NCBI RefSeq assembly: GCF_002632825.1
Contig: NZ_NJAJ01000006.1
Location: 1-64,000 of the forward strand
Length of the DNA: 64,000 nucleotides
Reading direction: 5' to 3'
Origin: Xenorhabdus stockiae
Lineage (GTDB): Bacteria > Pseudomonadota > Gammaproteobacteria > Enterobacterales > Enterobacteriaceae
A program made the position numbers and the translations under genes. The first letter of the stretch is position 1; each line of letters begins with the position of its first letter. A model generated the notes under the pieces. It saw nothing but the letters and a program-made list of their open reading frames with translations, made no database searches and was not told where the DNA came from. Positions 1-8,799 of the stretch are shown here, piece after piece.

Positions 1-13
1 AACAGTATTCGGT

Positions 14-90
14 GGTGCGGTAGTTCAGTTGGTTAGAATACCGGCCTGTCACGCCGGGGGTCGCGGGTTCGAGTCCCGTCCGCACCGCCA
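14..90 (+). tRNA. aspT: tRNA-Asp (anticodon GTC)
   Basis: A 77-nt cloverleaf. The acceptor arm GGTGCGG pairs with CCGCACC, the anticodon loop is CTGTCAC with anticodon GTC, the T arm contains GGTTCGAGTCC, and CCA is encoded. It lies 7 nt from tRNA-Trp and upstream of hdfR. This matches the distal end of rrnC in E. coli, so the rRNA genes probably lie just left of the window (inference from gene order). Confidence 0.97.
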
Positions 91-97
91 CCGATTT

Positions 98-173
98 AGG
101 GGCGTAGTTCAATTGGTAGAGCACCGGTCTCCAAAACCGGGTGTTGGGAGTTCGAGTCTCTCCGCCCCTGCCA
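98..173 (+). tRNA. trpT: tRNA-Trp (anticodon CCA)
   Basis: A 76-nt cloverleaf starting AGGGGCG and ending CGCCCCT G CCA. The anticodon loop is CTCCAAA with anticodon CCA, and CCA is encoded at the 3' end. It is co-transcribed with the preceding tRNA-Asp. E. coli has a single tRNA-Trp gene, at this same position after rrnC. Confidence 0.97.
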
Positions 174-214
174 GTTAATAACTAAGTAATAATTTATAGT
201 TTTCAGATTAATAG

Positions 215-240
215 CCCAGCTAATTTTAGCTGGGTTTTTT
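215..240 (+). terminator. Rho-independent terminator of the rrn/tRNA operon
   Basis: CCCAGCTA pairs with TAGCTGGG across a short AT loop and is followed by a run of six T, then more T-rich sequence. It lies 41 nt after tRNA-Trp. Confidence 0.9.
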
Positions 241-324
241 CTTTTTGTTTTTTTGCATTAATAATCCCTCCACAGCTCTTTTGCTTAGAGTTTTATACGA
301 TCTAAGACTCTAGACTGAATCTCA

Positions 325-1161
325 TCAATTTGTCACTGGAGCTTTTTCAACAGGTATTTTTAATAATTGTTGGATAAGTGTATGTTGGTCGCTATTTTGT
401 AACCACACGGCATATAGTGGTCGTTTAATTTGCTCATTATCTGGTGCTATAACAAGTTTTGAATACTCTTCAAGCCAGTGAACTGGTAGGAATGTCGCAG
501 CATTGACACTTTCCAATAGCTCTCTGGCAATATGTGCTGAGGTAGTGGTTATGATAGGAGGGTGCTCACTTTTCAGAATCAGTTGCTCTTGTTGGTGAAA
601 ATCTGCTCCCCATTCCAGCTTTATGTAATTTTCTATACCTTGTTCAATATTATTTTGAGTAGTTAATAAAACAAGCTGAATACTCCCGATCAGCTGACTC
701 TGGAATTCATCCATTTTTGGTGGCTCTGTTGTGATTAAAAGATCTAATTCACGAGAGTGTAGCTGTTTAACAAGAGATTGCCGTGTGGAGACGCGTGATT
801 CGATTCTGATTCCCTGATTATCGCAATAAAACATATTCAACCAAGGGGTTAGATAAGCTTCCCACAGAGATGCAGTAGCGCCGATAGAGAGCTCTGTATG
901 TTGTGAGACATAGCTGATCTCTTTTTTCGCTAATTGCCAGGTATTCATTAACGATTCTGCATAGGGAACCAGACGTTCACCCGCAGCTGTCAGGCGAATA
1001 TTATTGCGATGTCGTGTGAATAAATTAGCACCAAGTTGATTCTCCAGTTGTCGGATCCGAAAGCTAACGGCGGATTGTGTTAGATAGAGTGATTCAGCTG
1101 CCCGACCAAAGTGACGAGTCTTACTGACTTCCAAAAAGGTTTTCAGTAATTCGGTGTCCAC
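325..1161 (-). CDS. hdfR: LysR-family transcriptional regulator HdfR
   Basis: A LysR-type regulator of 278 residues, close to the E. coli HdfR length. The N-terminal winged helix-turn-helix (about residues 1-60, with [20 protein letters not shown]) is nearly identical to HdfR. The C-terminal part is the periplasmic-binding-protein-like effector domain. HdfR is known in E. coli as an H-NS-controlled repressor of the flagellar master operon flhDC; the same role here is inferred. The frame is open to an ATG at 1173, but GTG at 1161 is preferred: GGAG lies 6 nt upstream of it, and homologues begin (M/V)[12 protein letters not shown]. It is divergent from maoP, and the shared spacer holds the candidate maoS site. 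Confidence 0.93.
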   Translation of the reverse strand: MDTELLKTFLEVSKTRHFGRAAESLYLTQSAVSFRIRQLENQLGANLFTRHRNNIRLTAAGERLVPYAESLMNTWQLAKKEISYVSQHTELSIGATASLWEAYLTPWLNMFYCDNQGIRIESRVSTRQSLVKQLHSRELDLLITTEPPKMDEFQSQLIGSIQLVLLTTQNNIEQGIENYIKLEWGADFHQQEQLILKSEHPPIITTTSAHIARELLESVNAATFLPVHWLEEYSKLVIAPDNEQIKRPLYAVWLQNSDQHTLIQQLLKIPVEKAPVTN

Positions 1162-1226
1162 ATGCATCTCCAATAGTTTTTGTCGTTATGATTTAAATAT
1201 TTTGTTTTACAGAATGTCAAGCCTCC

Positions 1227-1243
1227 CTAATACTCCGCGCCAT
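1227..1243. promoter_or_regulatory. maoS: Candidate maoS site (chromosome Ori-macrodomain organiser)
   Basis: In E. coli, a 17-bp site called maoS between hdfR and maoP acts with MaoP to organise the Ori macrodomain. The spacer here contains the 17-mer CTAATACTCCGCGCCAT in that position. The call rests on location and length and on a partly remembered sequence, not on an alignment. Confidence 0.4.
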
Positions 1244-1277
1244 AATTAGTATGACAGTAGAGTTAGGAGTGTGTCAG

Positions 1278-1616
1278 ATGGCTGAAAGCTTCATCACGAC
1301 TAATCGTTTTTTTGATAATAAACATTATCCACGCGGATTTTCCCGTCACGGTGATTTCACCATCAAAGAGGCCCAATTGCTAGAACGTCATGGCAATGCG
1401 TTCAATGAATTGGATCTTGGTAAACGTGAACCACAAACAGAAGAAGAAAAACTGTTTGTAGCAGTTTGCCGTGGTGAGCGTGCACCTGTAACAATAGCGG
1501 AAAAAGTATGGTTTAAGTATTTGGAGAAAATCAGACGTCCAAAACGTTTCCATACCCTTTCCGGCGGAAAACCACAGTTAGATCCTGCTGAGGATTTCAC
1601 TGATAGTGATGATTAA
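1278..1616 (+). CDS. maoP: Macrodomain Ori protein MaoP (YifE)
   Basis: A protein of 112 residues, the same length as E. coli MaoP/YifE and nearly identical from the first residue (MAESF...). It includes the conserved stretches [13 protein letters not shown] and [11 protein letters not shown] and an acidic tail ending TDSDD. MaoP works with the maoS DNA site to organise the replication-origin domain of the chromosome. The open frame extends upstream to 1251, but ATG 1278 fits homologues and has GGAG about 10 nt upstream. It converges on yifB, with a shared terminator between. Confidence 0.95.
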   Translation: MAESFITTNRFFDNKHYPRGFSRHGDFTIKEAQLLERHGNAFNELDLGKREPQTEEEKLFVAVCRGERAPVTIAEKVWFKYLEKIRRPKRFHTLSGGKPQLDPAEDFTDSDD

Positions 1617-1644
1617 TATCATCATTGGGATGAAGGATCCATCA

Positions 1645-1668
1645 AGAGGGGCAAATATGCCCCTTTTC
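1645..1668. terminator. Bidirectional terminator between maoP and yifB
   Basis: GGGGCA pairs with TGCCCC around an AATA loop and is extended by A/T pairs. T runs lie on both strands (CCCCTTTT on plus; CCCCTCTT on minus). It can serve both convergent genes. Confidence 0.75.
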
Positions 1669-1672
1669 CACA

Positions 1673-3199
1673 TTATCCAACCTGATTTTGTAGCTGAATA
1701 AGCAACCTATCCATGCTCCGGTAGCTGAGCGCTTCCATAATATCTGGCTTTTCTATTTTCTTTTGTTCTTTTAAGTCTGCAATAGTACGTGAAACTTTTA
1801 GGATTCGGTGCCATGCACGTACAGATAGTCCCAATTTTAGTAAAGTATTTTCCAGAAAGATGGCATCTTCCATCTTTAGTCTACAAACTTTTTCTGTTTG
1901 CTTACAGGTAAGATGGGCGTTTACATATCCATTGCGTTCTATTTGTATATTTCTGGCATTTTCTACTCTTTTTTTAACCTCGTGGCTACTTTCCCCATGT
2001 TTTGTTGATGATTTGCTGAGGATACCGGGAGGAAGCAGAGGAACGTCTATAGAAAGGTCAAAACGGTCTAAAAATGGACCTGATAGTTTGGCAAGGTAGC
2101 GTAATACCTGCTGTGGACTGCTGCGATTATGTAATCCCTGATGATATCCGGTCGGGCTTGGGTTCATGGCAGCGATCAATTGAACACGGGCAGGGAAACA
2201 AACTTTTGCTTTGGCTCGTGATATCACAATCTCGCCAGATTCTAATGGCTCACGTAATGCATCAAGAACAGTACGGTTAAATTCCGGTAATTCATCCAGA
2301 AATAAAACACCATTATGTGCAAGGGAGATTTCTCCGGGTTTAGGTATTGAGCCTCCTCCAACAAGAGCCGCCATTGATGAGCTATGGTGAGGCGCTCTAA
2401 ATGGCCGTATATGCCATTTTTGAGGGTTAATTGACTGACCAGCCAGACTATTGATTGCCGCAACGTGTAACGCTTCCTGATGCGTTAGAGGTGGCAGTAG
2501 ATCACATAGTCGGCTGGCCAGCATGGTTTTACCTGTACCGGGAGGTCCAAGTAACAAGAGATTATGACCTCCTGCGGCTGTTATCTCCAGAGCCCGTTTC
2601 GCTTGTTCCTGTCCAATAATGTCCTGTAGATCTAGAACAAGTGGCTCGGTTTTTAAAGTGATCGGAGCAGGAGAAAATAAGATGTTTTTTTCACCTCGCA
2701 GGAAGTGACAGACTTGCAGTAATCGGTTGGCTAATAACGTTTCATTTTGAGACAGAATAGCCAGTTCAGCCTGATTTTCTGTAGATAAAATTAACTGCCT
2801 GCCTGAATTTCTGGCACTAAGTGCGGCGGGAATTGCCCCCATAACCTTGCGTATCTCTCCTGAAAGCGCAAGCTCTCCTAAAAACTCATAATGATTTAAC
2901 TCAGTTGACGGGATCTGTTCCGAAGCTGCCAGAATTGCAATGGCGATAGGTAAATCATATCTTCCCCCTTCTTTGGGAAGATCTGCTGGAGCCAGATTAA
3001 CCGTGATCCTTTTTGCCGGGTAGGTAAAACCACTATTGATTAAGGCACTTCTGACACGATCTCTGGCCTCCTTGACAGTAGTTTCAGGTAAACCAACGAG
3101 AGTTAAACCGGGTAGGCCGTTACTGATATGTGCTTCTATTGTGACAAGCGGGGAATCGACACCGATAGTGGCTCGGGTGTAGATAATCGCAAGAGTCAT
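1673..3199 (-). CDS. yifB: YifB/ComM-family Mg-chelatase-like AAA+ ATPase
   Basis: A protein of 508 residues. The N-terminal ChlI/S5-like domain contains GLPGLTLVGLPETTVKEARDR, and the AAA+ core has Walker A GPPGTGKT near residue 220 and Walker B VLFLDELPEF. The C-terminal Mg-chelatase domain ends SYRSMDRLLIQLQ. The family includes ComM, a hexameric helicase that promotes branch migration during natural transformation. The role in enterics is less clear. The start at 3199 has AGGAAA about 7 nt upstream and matches homologues; the frame is open to 3217. The segment that reads MNPCPCG in many ComM proteins reads MNPSPTG here, so the CPC cysteines are absent. I recall the E. coli protein being similar here, so this may be an enteric feature. 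Confidence 0.93.
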   Translation of the reverse strand: MTLAIIYTRATIGVDSPLVTIEAHISNGLPGLTLVGLPETTVKEARDRVRSALINSGFTYPAKRITVNLAPADLPKEGGRYDLPIAIAILAASEQIPSTELNHYEFLGELALSGEIRKVMGAIPAALSARNSGRQLILSTENQAELAILSQNETLLANRLLQVCHFLRGEKNILFSPAPITLKTEPLVLDLQDIIGQEQAKRALEITAAGGHNLLLLGPPGTGKTMLASRLCDLLPPLTHQEALHVAAINSLAGQSINPQKWHIRPFRAPHHSSSMAALVGGGSIPKPGEISLAHNGVLFLDELPEFNRTVLDALREPLESGEIVISRAKAKVCFPARVQLIAAMNPSPTGYHQGLHNRSSPQQVLRYLAKLSGPFLDRFDLSIDVPLLPPGILSKSSTKHGESSHEVKKRVENARNIQIERNGYVNAHLTCKQTEKVCRLKMEDAIFLENTLLKLGLSVRAWHRILKVSRTIADLKEQKKIEKPDIMEALSYRSMDRLLIQLQNQVG

Positions 3200-3695
3200 A
3201 ATGCTTTCCTTAGCCAAAAAAATCCATCATGACTTATTGAAAAATAATAAAAAGCCACCTTTTGTTATTTTGCGAAGCCTTTCGAAAATATAATTATTGT
3301 TATTACCACACTGACATTTTTTAATTTTAGCTATTTTATGTTATTTGTTGATTCTATTATTAATTTCTATTTTTCTTTGAATGAGTGGGGTTAGTTTCAT
3401 TCTGGGTTGTTATCATGTTTATTATTACTTTTATTTAGATAAATGGATTATTTTACTGACTTATTATGATCAGTTTTTTTTGATAAACCCTGTTTTTATA
3501 AGCATCTATATATGATTTATAGGTCATTAAGTTACATTTTGATAATTTACTTAATTAATTATTTTACTAAAACGGTAGATAATGATTTTTTTCTCATCAT
3601 GAAATAGATAAAATCCAGAGGATTTGTCTGCTTTTGTTTTATCTTACTGAAAATAATAAGTAATATTATTTTTTCGTAAAAAAATAAAAATAATC
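3200..3695. other. AT-rich spacer upstream of the ilv operon
   Basis: About 500 bp of very AT-rich DNA with no supported gene. Its runs of A and T suggest intrinsic curvature. In E. coli the equivalent region binds IHF and supports ilv promoter activity. I see no conserved ORF. Confidence 0.5.
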
Positions 3696-3696
3696 A

Positions 3697-3725
3697 TTGT
3701 CAACAATAATAGAAAGTGATAATTC
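3697..3725 (+). promoter_or_regulatory. Candidate sigma-70 promoter of ilvLGMEDA
   Basis: A possible -35 TTGTCA at 3697-3702 faces a -10-like GATAAT/TAATTC at 3718-3725. Transcription would start about 35-40 nt before the ilvL start codon, as expected for an attenuated leader. The spacing is not ideal (15 nt to GATAAT), so the exact hexamers are uncertain. Confidence 0.4.
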
Positions 3726-3767
3726 TAAAATATATGTCGAACCTATAAAAAGTAAAAACGAACCTTT

Positions 3768-3860
3768 ATGAAGAAATATGTTCTCGTGATTAGCCTAATT
3801 ATTAGCGTGGTAGTGATTATTCTACCGTGCGGGGGCGCACTTGGACGAAGGAAGGCGTAG
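3768..3860 (+). CDS. ilvL: ilv operon leader peptide IlvL
   Basis: A 30-residue leader beginning MKKYVLVISLIISVVVIIL and ending PCGGALGRRKA. The end resembles the E. coli IlvL tail PCGAALGRGKA. Fourteen of 30 codons are Ile, Val or Leu, so ribosome stalling reports on charging of those three tRNAs. It is followed by an intrinsic terminator, the classical arrangement for transcription attenuation of ilvGMEDA. Confidence 0.93.
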   Translation: MKKYVLVISLIISVVVIILPCGGALGRRKA

Positions 3861-3890
3861 ACATAAAATACAGCCAGATTTCACAAAGAC

Positions 3891-3924
3891 CCCCGCCCTA
3901 AAAAATAGAGCGGGGTTTTTTTTT
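3891..3924 (+). terminator. ilv operon attenuator terminator
   Basis: CCCCGC pairs with GCGGGG, the stem extends past one mismatch into CTA/TAG, and nine T follow. It lies 30 nt after the ilvL stop. When Ile, Val and Leu are plentiful, this hairpin would end transcription before ilvG. Confidence 0.92.
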
Positions 3925-3997
3925 AGCACTTATAAACAAACATAAAACAACATCACAAGAAGCCACTGACAGAGTAAATACCGATAGGAGGATGGCT

Positions 3998-5644
3998 ATG
4001 AATGGGGCGCAATGGGTTGTACAGGCACTACGGACACAGGGAGTGGAGAAAGTTTTCGGTTACCCCGGCGGAGCCATTATGCCAGTGTATGATGCTTTGT
4101 ATGATGGTGGTATTGAACATTTGCTATGCCGCCACGAACAAGGGGCGGTAATGGCAGCCATTGGTTATGCAAGGGCAAGCGATAAACCGGGAGTTTGTAT
4201 TGCCACATCGGGACCAGGAGCAACAAACCTAATTACAGGGCTGGCTGATGCGCTATTGGATTCTGTGCCTGTGGTTGCCATTACCGGTCAGGTAAGTTCT
4301 GAAGTTATCGGTACTGATGCTTTTCAGGAAATCGATATGTTGGGGCTTTCTCTTGCCTGTACTAAACACAGTTTTCTGGTGGAGTCGCTGGAAAAATTAC
4401 CTCAAATTATGGCGGAAGCTTTTTCCATCGCTATGGAAGGTCGCCCCGGTCCTGTTCTGATAGATTTACCAAAAGATATTCAGTTAAAACAGGGGGATTT
4501 TACACCTTATTTAAGCCCTGTTGTTACCCCATCTACTCTTCCTGAGAACGCACTGACACAAGCCCGCAATATGATGGTTTATTCTCAAAAACCTGTTTTA
4601 TATGTAGGAGGAGGGGTTGGGATAGCGGGCGCAGTACCTGAATTACGTCGTCTGGTAGAAGAAACGGGAATACCGGTAGTTTCTACTCTTAAAGGATTAG
4701 GGGCTGCAGATGCCCAACATGAATGCTATTTGGGTATGTTAGGAATGCACGGAACAAAGGCGGCTAACTTAGCTGTTCAGTCCTGCGATTTACTGATTGC
4801 CGTTGGAGCGCGTTTTGACGACCGTGTGACAGGGAAATTAGATACCTTCGCCCCCCATGCCAAAGTCATCCATATAGATATCGATCCGGCTGAATTAAAT
4901 AAATTACGTCAGGCACATATTTCATTAAAAGGTAATTTAAAAACATTATTACCTTATCTACAGCAGCCTTTATCGATCGAAGCATGGCAACAAGAAGTTA
5001 AGCAGTTAAAAGAAATACACGCATGGCGTTATGACTATCAGGGCGAAAAAATTTATGCCCCAGCCTTATTGAAACTGATATCTGATCGCAAGCCACCTAA
5101 TACTGTTATTACCACCGATGTTGGACAGCATCAGATGTGGACAGCTCAGCATATGACGTTTGACAAACCGGAAAATTTTATTACTTCCAGTGGACTGGGA
5201 ACGATGGGGTTTGGTATTCCAGCTGCAATTGGAGCGCAGATGGTGCGCCCGGGCGATATGGTTATTTGTATATCCGGTGATGGTTCTTTCATGATGAATG
5301 TTCAGGAGCTGGGAACGATTAAACGCAAGAAACTGCCAATCAAGATGGTTTTATTGGATAACCAGCGTTTGGGAATGGTAAAACAGTGGCAGGAGTTATT
5401 TTTTGACCGTCGTTATAGTGAAACAATCCTGACTGATAATCCTGACTTTATTACCTTAGCAAAAGCGTTTGATATTCCGGGCCAGCATGTTACTGAAAAA
5501 TCACAGATAGATGCTGCATTGGACGCCTTGTTCAATAGTGAAGGCCCTTATTTGTTACACGTATCCATTGATGAATTTGAAAATGTTTGGCCATTGGTTC
5601 CACCCGGTGCAAGCAATGCAAATATGTTGGAGAAGTTATTATGA
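3998..5644 (+). CDS. ilvG: Acetolactate synthase II, large subunit
   Basis: The catalytic subunit of a thiamine-diphosphate enzyme. It condenses pyruvate with pyruvate or 2-oxobutyrate, the first common step of valine and isoleucine synthesis. It has 548 residues, full family length. Seen are the N-terminal pyrimidine-binding domain with the catalytic glutamate region (CRHEQGA, about residue 47), a central FAD/UDP-like domain, and the C-terminal cofactor domain with the motif [12 protein letters not shown]...NN-like LLDNQRLGM. It is intact, unlike E. coli K-12 where ilvG is frameshifted. ATG 3998 is chosen because AGGAGG ends 6 nt before it; an in-frame ATG at 3992 directly abuts the ribosome site. 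It overlaps ilvM by 4 nt. Confidence 0.97.
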   Translation: MNGAQWVVQALRTQGVEKVFGYPGGAIMPVYDALYDGGIEHLLCRHEQGAVMAAIGYARASDKPGVCIATSGPGATNLITGLADALLDSVPVVAITGQVSSEVIGTDAFQEIDMLGLSLACTKHSFLVESLEKLPQIMAEAFSIAMEGRPGPVLIDLPKDIQLKQGDFTPYLSPVVTPSTLPENALTQARNMMVYSQKPVLYVGGGVGIAGAVPELRRLVEETGIPVVSTLKGLGAADAQHECYLGMLGMHGTKAANLAVQSCDLLIAVGARFDDRVTGKLDTFAPHAKVIHIDIDPAELNKLRQAHISLKGNLKTLLPYLQQPLSIEAWQQEVKQLKEIHAWRYDYQGEKIYAPALLKLISDRKPPNTVITTDVGQHQMWTAQHMTFDKPENFITSSGLGTMGFGIPAAIGAQMVRPGDMVICISGDGSFMMNVQELGTIKRKKLPIKMVLLDNQRLGMVKQWQELFFDRRYSETILTDNPDFITLAKAFDIPGQHVTEKSQIDAALDALFNSEGPYLLHVSIDEFENVWPLVPPGASNANMLEKLL

Positions 5645-5898
5645 TGCAACATCAACTTGCTATTCAGGCTCGGTTTTGTCCTGAGATTCTTGAAAGAATT
5701 CTGAGAGTTACCCGTCATAGGGGTTTTCAAATATGCGCATTGAATATGGATCATACAGTAGATAGTGATAGTGTATGTATTGAACTCACTGTTGCCAGCC
5801 AGCGCCCTGTAAATTTACTTTTTGCTCAGTTGGTAAAGCTGGTTGATGTTGCCGGTGTTGAGATACAACATAATAAATCACAATTGATAAGCGCATAG
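5641..5898 (+). CDS. ilvM: Acetolactate synthase II, small regulatory subunit
   Basis: A protein of 85 residues starting [29 protein letters not shown], clearly an IlvM-type ACT-domain subunit (beta-alpha-beta fold covering nearly the whole protein). It stabilises and activates IlvG. Isozyme II of this class is known to be relatively insensitive to valine. The start codon overlaps the ilvG stop (ATGA), so translation is coupled. Confidence 0.95.
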   Translation: MMQHQLAIQARFCPEILERILRVTRHRGFQICALNMDHTVDSDSVCIELTVASQRPVNLLFAQLVKLVDVAGVEIQHNKSQLISA

Positions 5899-5923
5899 TG
5901 CGCGATGGAAAGGAAACAAAAGA

Positions 5924-6850
5924 ATGACAAAGCAAGCTGATTATATTTGGTTCAATGGCGAAATGGTTCCTTGGGCTGATGCAAAAGTACACGTTATGTC
6001 CCATGCCTTGCATTATGGAACATCAGTCTTTGAAGGTATTCGCTGTTATAACTCCCATAAAGGGCCTGTTGTTTTTCGCCACCGAGAGCATATGCAGCGT
6101 TTACGTGATTCAGCCAAAATTTACCGTATGCCAGTGAGCCAGAGTGTTGATGAGTTAATGGAAGCTTGTCGTGCAACACTTCGCAAAAACAAATTAGTCA
6201 GCGCTTACATTCGTCCATTAGTTTTTATTGGTGATGTGGGTATGGGGGTTAATCCTCCCGAAGGTTATCAAACAGATGTCATCATTGCTGCTTTCCCGTG
6301 GGGAGCCTATCTCGGCGAAGAAGCACTGGATCAGGGGATTGATGCAATGGTTTCTTCGTGGAATCGTATAGCAGCCAACACTATCCCGACAGCGGCAAAG
6401 GCGGGCGGAAATTATTTGTCTTCTTTGCTGGTGGGGAGTGAGGCAAGGCGTCATGGCTATCAGGAAGGGATTGCTTTGGATGTTCATGGTTATATTTCAG
6501 AAGGCGCAGGTGAAAATTTATTCGAAGTAAAAAATGGTATTTTGTTCACGCCGCCATTTTCTTCTTCTGCCCTACCGGGGATCACACGGGACGCTATCAT
6601 CAGATTGGCACAGGACCTTGGTCTGGAAGTGCGTGAACAGACTCTTTCCCGCGAATCGCTTTATCTGGCTGATGAAGTTTTTATGACGGGTACAGCCGCA
6701 GAAATCACTCCGGTTCGTAGTGTAGATGGTATACAGGTCGGGATTGGCCGGTGCGGGCCAGTTACCAAAAAGATCCAAAATGCATTCTTTGGCTTATTTG
6801 ATGGCACGACAGAAGATAAATGGGGCTGGTTAGACCCTGTGAATCCTTAA
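5924..6850 (+). CDS. ilvE: Branched-chain amino acid aminotransferase
   Basis: A fold-type IV pyridoxal-phosphate aminotransferase of 308 residues, E. coli IlvE length. It catalyses the last step of Ile, Val and Leu synthesis, transferring amino groups from glutamate to the 2-oxo acids. Visible motifs are YIWFNGEMVPW at the N terminus, the Schiff-base lysine in TAAKAGGNYLSSL (near residue 160), and the class IV signature around EGAGENLFEVKNG...TPP. It lies 25 nt after ilvM, with an AAAGGAA ribosome site before ATG 5924. Confidence 0.97.
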   Translation: MTKQADYIWFNGEMVPWADAKVHVMSHALHYGTSVFEGIRCYNSHKGPVVFRHREHMQRLRDSAKIYRMPVSQSVDELMEACRATLRKNKLVSAYIRPLVFIGDVGMGVNPPEGYQTDVIIAAFPWGAYLGEEALDQGIDAMVSSWNRIAANTIPTAAKAGGNYLSSLLVGSEARRHGYQEGIALDVHGYISEGAGENLFEVKNGILFTPPFSSSALPGITRDAIIRLAQDLGLEVREQTLSRESLYLADEVFMTGTAAEITPVRSVDGIQVGIGRCGPVTKKIQNAFFGLFDGTTEDKWGWLDPVNP

Positions 6851-6864
6851 TAAAAAATAAAAAA

Positions 6865-6897
6865 CTGACAGGCGGCTCGTTCCCCGCCTGTTTTCAG
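6865..6897 (+). terminator. Intercistronic hairpin between ilvE and ilvD
   Basis: ACAGGCGG pairs perfectly with CCGCCTGT over an 8-nt loop, followed directly by TTTT and then CAG, which can pair with an upstream CTG. It looks like a weak intrinsic terminator or an mRNA-stabilising stem inside the operon. The gap of 96 nt is the largest within ilvGMEDA. Confidence 0.6.
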
Positions 6898-6946
6898 ATG
6901 CTGATTAGATGCTATCAATATTAGACAGACACGGGAGTGAAAAATA

Positions 6947-8797
6947 ATGCCTAAATATCGTTCTGCTACAACAACCCATGGCCGTAATATGGCAGGGGCG
7001 CGTGCTTTATGGCGTGCGACGGGGATGACTGATGAGGATTTTGGAAAACCTATCATTGCTGTTGTGAATTCATTTACTCAATTCGTACCCGGGCATGTTC
7101 ATTTGCGGGATTTGGGCAAGCTGGTGGCAGAGCAGATTGAGGCTTCAGGAGGGGTTGCAAAGGAATTTAATACCATTGCCGTTGATGATGGTATCGCAAT
7201 GGGGCACGGAGGAATGCTGTATTCATTGCCATCCCGTGAGCTGATTGCGGATTCTGTGGAATATATGGTGAATGCACATTGTGCGGATGCAATGGTGTGT
7301 ATTTCGAACTGCGATAAGATCACCCCCGGTATGCTGATGGCATCTCTGCGCCTGAATATTCCGGTTATTTTCGTTTCCGGCGGCCCGATGGAAGCAGGAA
7401 AAACACGGTTATCGGATCAAATTATCAAGTTGGATCTGGTCGATGCCATGATTCAGGGAGCCAATCCGAATATCAGTGATGAACAAAGTGATCAGATTGA
7501 ACGCTCTGCCTGCCCGACTTGCGGTTCCTGTTCCGGTATGTTTACGGCGAATTCAATGAACTGCCTGACGGAAGCTCTGGGGCTTTCTCAGCCGGGAAAT
7601 GGTTCATTACTTGCTACACATGCCGATCGTAAGACTCTGTTTCTCAACGCGGGTAAGCGCATTGTTGAACTGACTAAACGTTACTACGAGCAAAATGATG
7701 ACAGTGCGTTGCCACGTAATATTGCGACTAAAGCTGCATTTGAGAATGCCATGACGCTGGATATTGCAATGGGGGGATCGACAAACACTGTGCTGCATTT
7801 ATTGGCCGCCGCGCAGGAGGGAGATGTTGATTTCACCATGACAGATATTGATCGTCTGTCTCGTCAGGTTCCCCATTTGTGTAAGGTAGCACCAAGTACC
7901 CAAAAATATCACATGGAAGATGTGCATCGTGCTGGTGGTGTGATTGGTATTCTCGGTGAACTGGATCGGGCAGGGCTTTTAAATCGCCATGTGAAGAATA
8001 TTCTGGGTTTAGATTTGCCACAAACGCTGGCCCAGTATGATGTTATGCAGACCGCCGATGAAGCTGTAAAAAGCATGTATGCAGCAGGCCCGGCAGGTAT
8101 TAGAACTACTCAGGCTTTTTCTCAGAACTGTCGTTGGCCATCTTTGGATACAGATAGGAAAGAAGGCTGTATTCGTGAACTGTCCTATGCCTATAGTCAG
8201 GATGGGGGGCTTGCGGTGCTGTCCGGTAACATTGCTGTGGATGGCTGCATTGTGAAAACCGCAGGAGTGGATGAAAGTATTCTGACTTTCCGTGGCCCAG
8301 CTAAAGTTTATGAAAGTCAGGAAGATGCCGTAGATGCGATTCTGGGTGGAAAAGTCGTAGCAGGTGATGTGGTTGTTATTCGTTATGAAGGCCCGAAAGG
8401 TGGCCCCGGTATGCAGGAGATGCTTTACCCGACGACCTACCTGAAATCAATGGGATTAGGTAAAAGTTGTGCTTTGATTACGGATGGACGTTTCTCGGGG
8501 GGGACATCGGGATTGTCAATTGGCCATGTCTCTCCTGAAGCGGCTAATGGTGGTTTAATTGGTCTGGTACATGATGGCGATATCATCGACATTGATATTC
8601 CAAACCGCAAGATTCAATTGGATGTCAGTGAAAAAGAGCTTGCCGAGCGGGTGCAGAAAGAATTATCCCGTGGCGATAAAGCATGGACACCCAAATTCAG
8701 GGAACGTCAGGTTTCTTTTGCCCTGCGTGCTTATGCTTCACTAGCGACCAGCGCCGATAAAGGGGCTGTGCGTGATAAGACTAAACTGGGAGGGTAA
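6947..8797 (+). CDS. ilvD: Dihydroxy-acid dehydratase
   Basis: A protein of 616 residues that dehydrates 2,3-dihydroxy-isovalerate and -methylvalerate to the 2-oxo acids, the third step of Val/Ile synthesis. Iron-sulphur cluster cysteines are visible in [10 protein letters not shown] (about residue 122) and [11 protein letters not shown] (about residue 195). The C-terminal signature [12 protein letters not shown] is present. GGGAG-like sequence precedes ATG 6947. The stop codon is 2 nt from the ilvA start. Confidence 0.97.
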   Translation: MPKYRSATTTHGRNMAGARALWRATGMTDEDFGKPIIAVVNSFTQFVPGHVHLRDLGKLVAEQIEASGGVAKEFNTIAVDDGIAMGHGGMLYSLPSRELIADSVEYMVNAHCADAMVCISNCDKITPGMLMASLRLNIPVIFVSGGPMEAGKTRLSDQIIKLDLVDAMIQGANPNISDEQSDQIERSACPTCGSCSGMFTANSMNCLTEALGLSQPGNGSLLATHADRKTLFLNAGKRIVELTKRYYEQNDDSALPRNIATKAAFENAMTLDIAMGGSTNTVLHLLAAAQEGDVDFTMTDIDRLSRQVPHLCKVAPSTQKYHMEDVHRAGGVIGILGELDRAGLLNRHVKNILGLDLPQTLAQYDVMQTADEAVKSMYAAGPAGIRTTQAFSQNCRWPSLDTDRKEGCIRELSYAYSQDGGLAVLSGNIAVDGCIVKTAGVDESILTFRGPAKVYESQEDAVDAILGGKVVAGDVVVIRYEGPKGGPGMQEMLYPTTYLKSMGLGKSCALITDGRFSGGTSGLSIGHVSPEAANGGLIGLVHDGDIIDIDIPNRKIQLDVSEKELAERVQKELSRGDKAWTPKFRERQVSFALRAYASLATSADKGAVRDKTKLGG

Positions 8798-8799
8798 TT

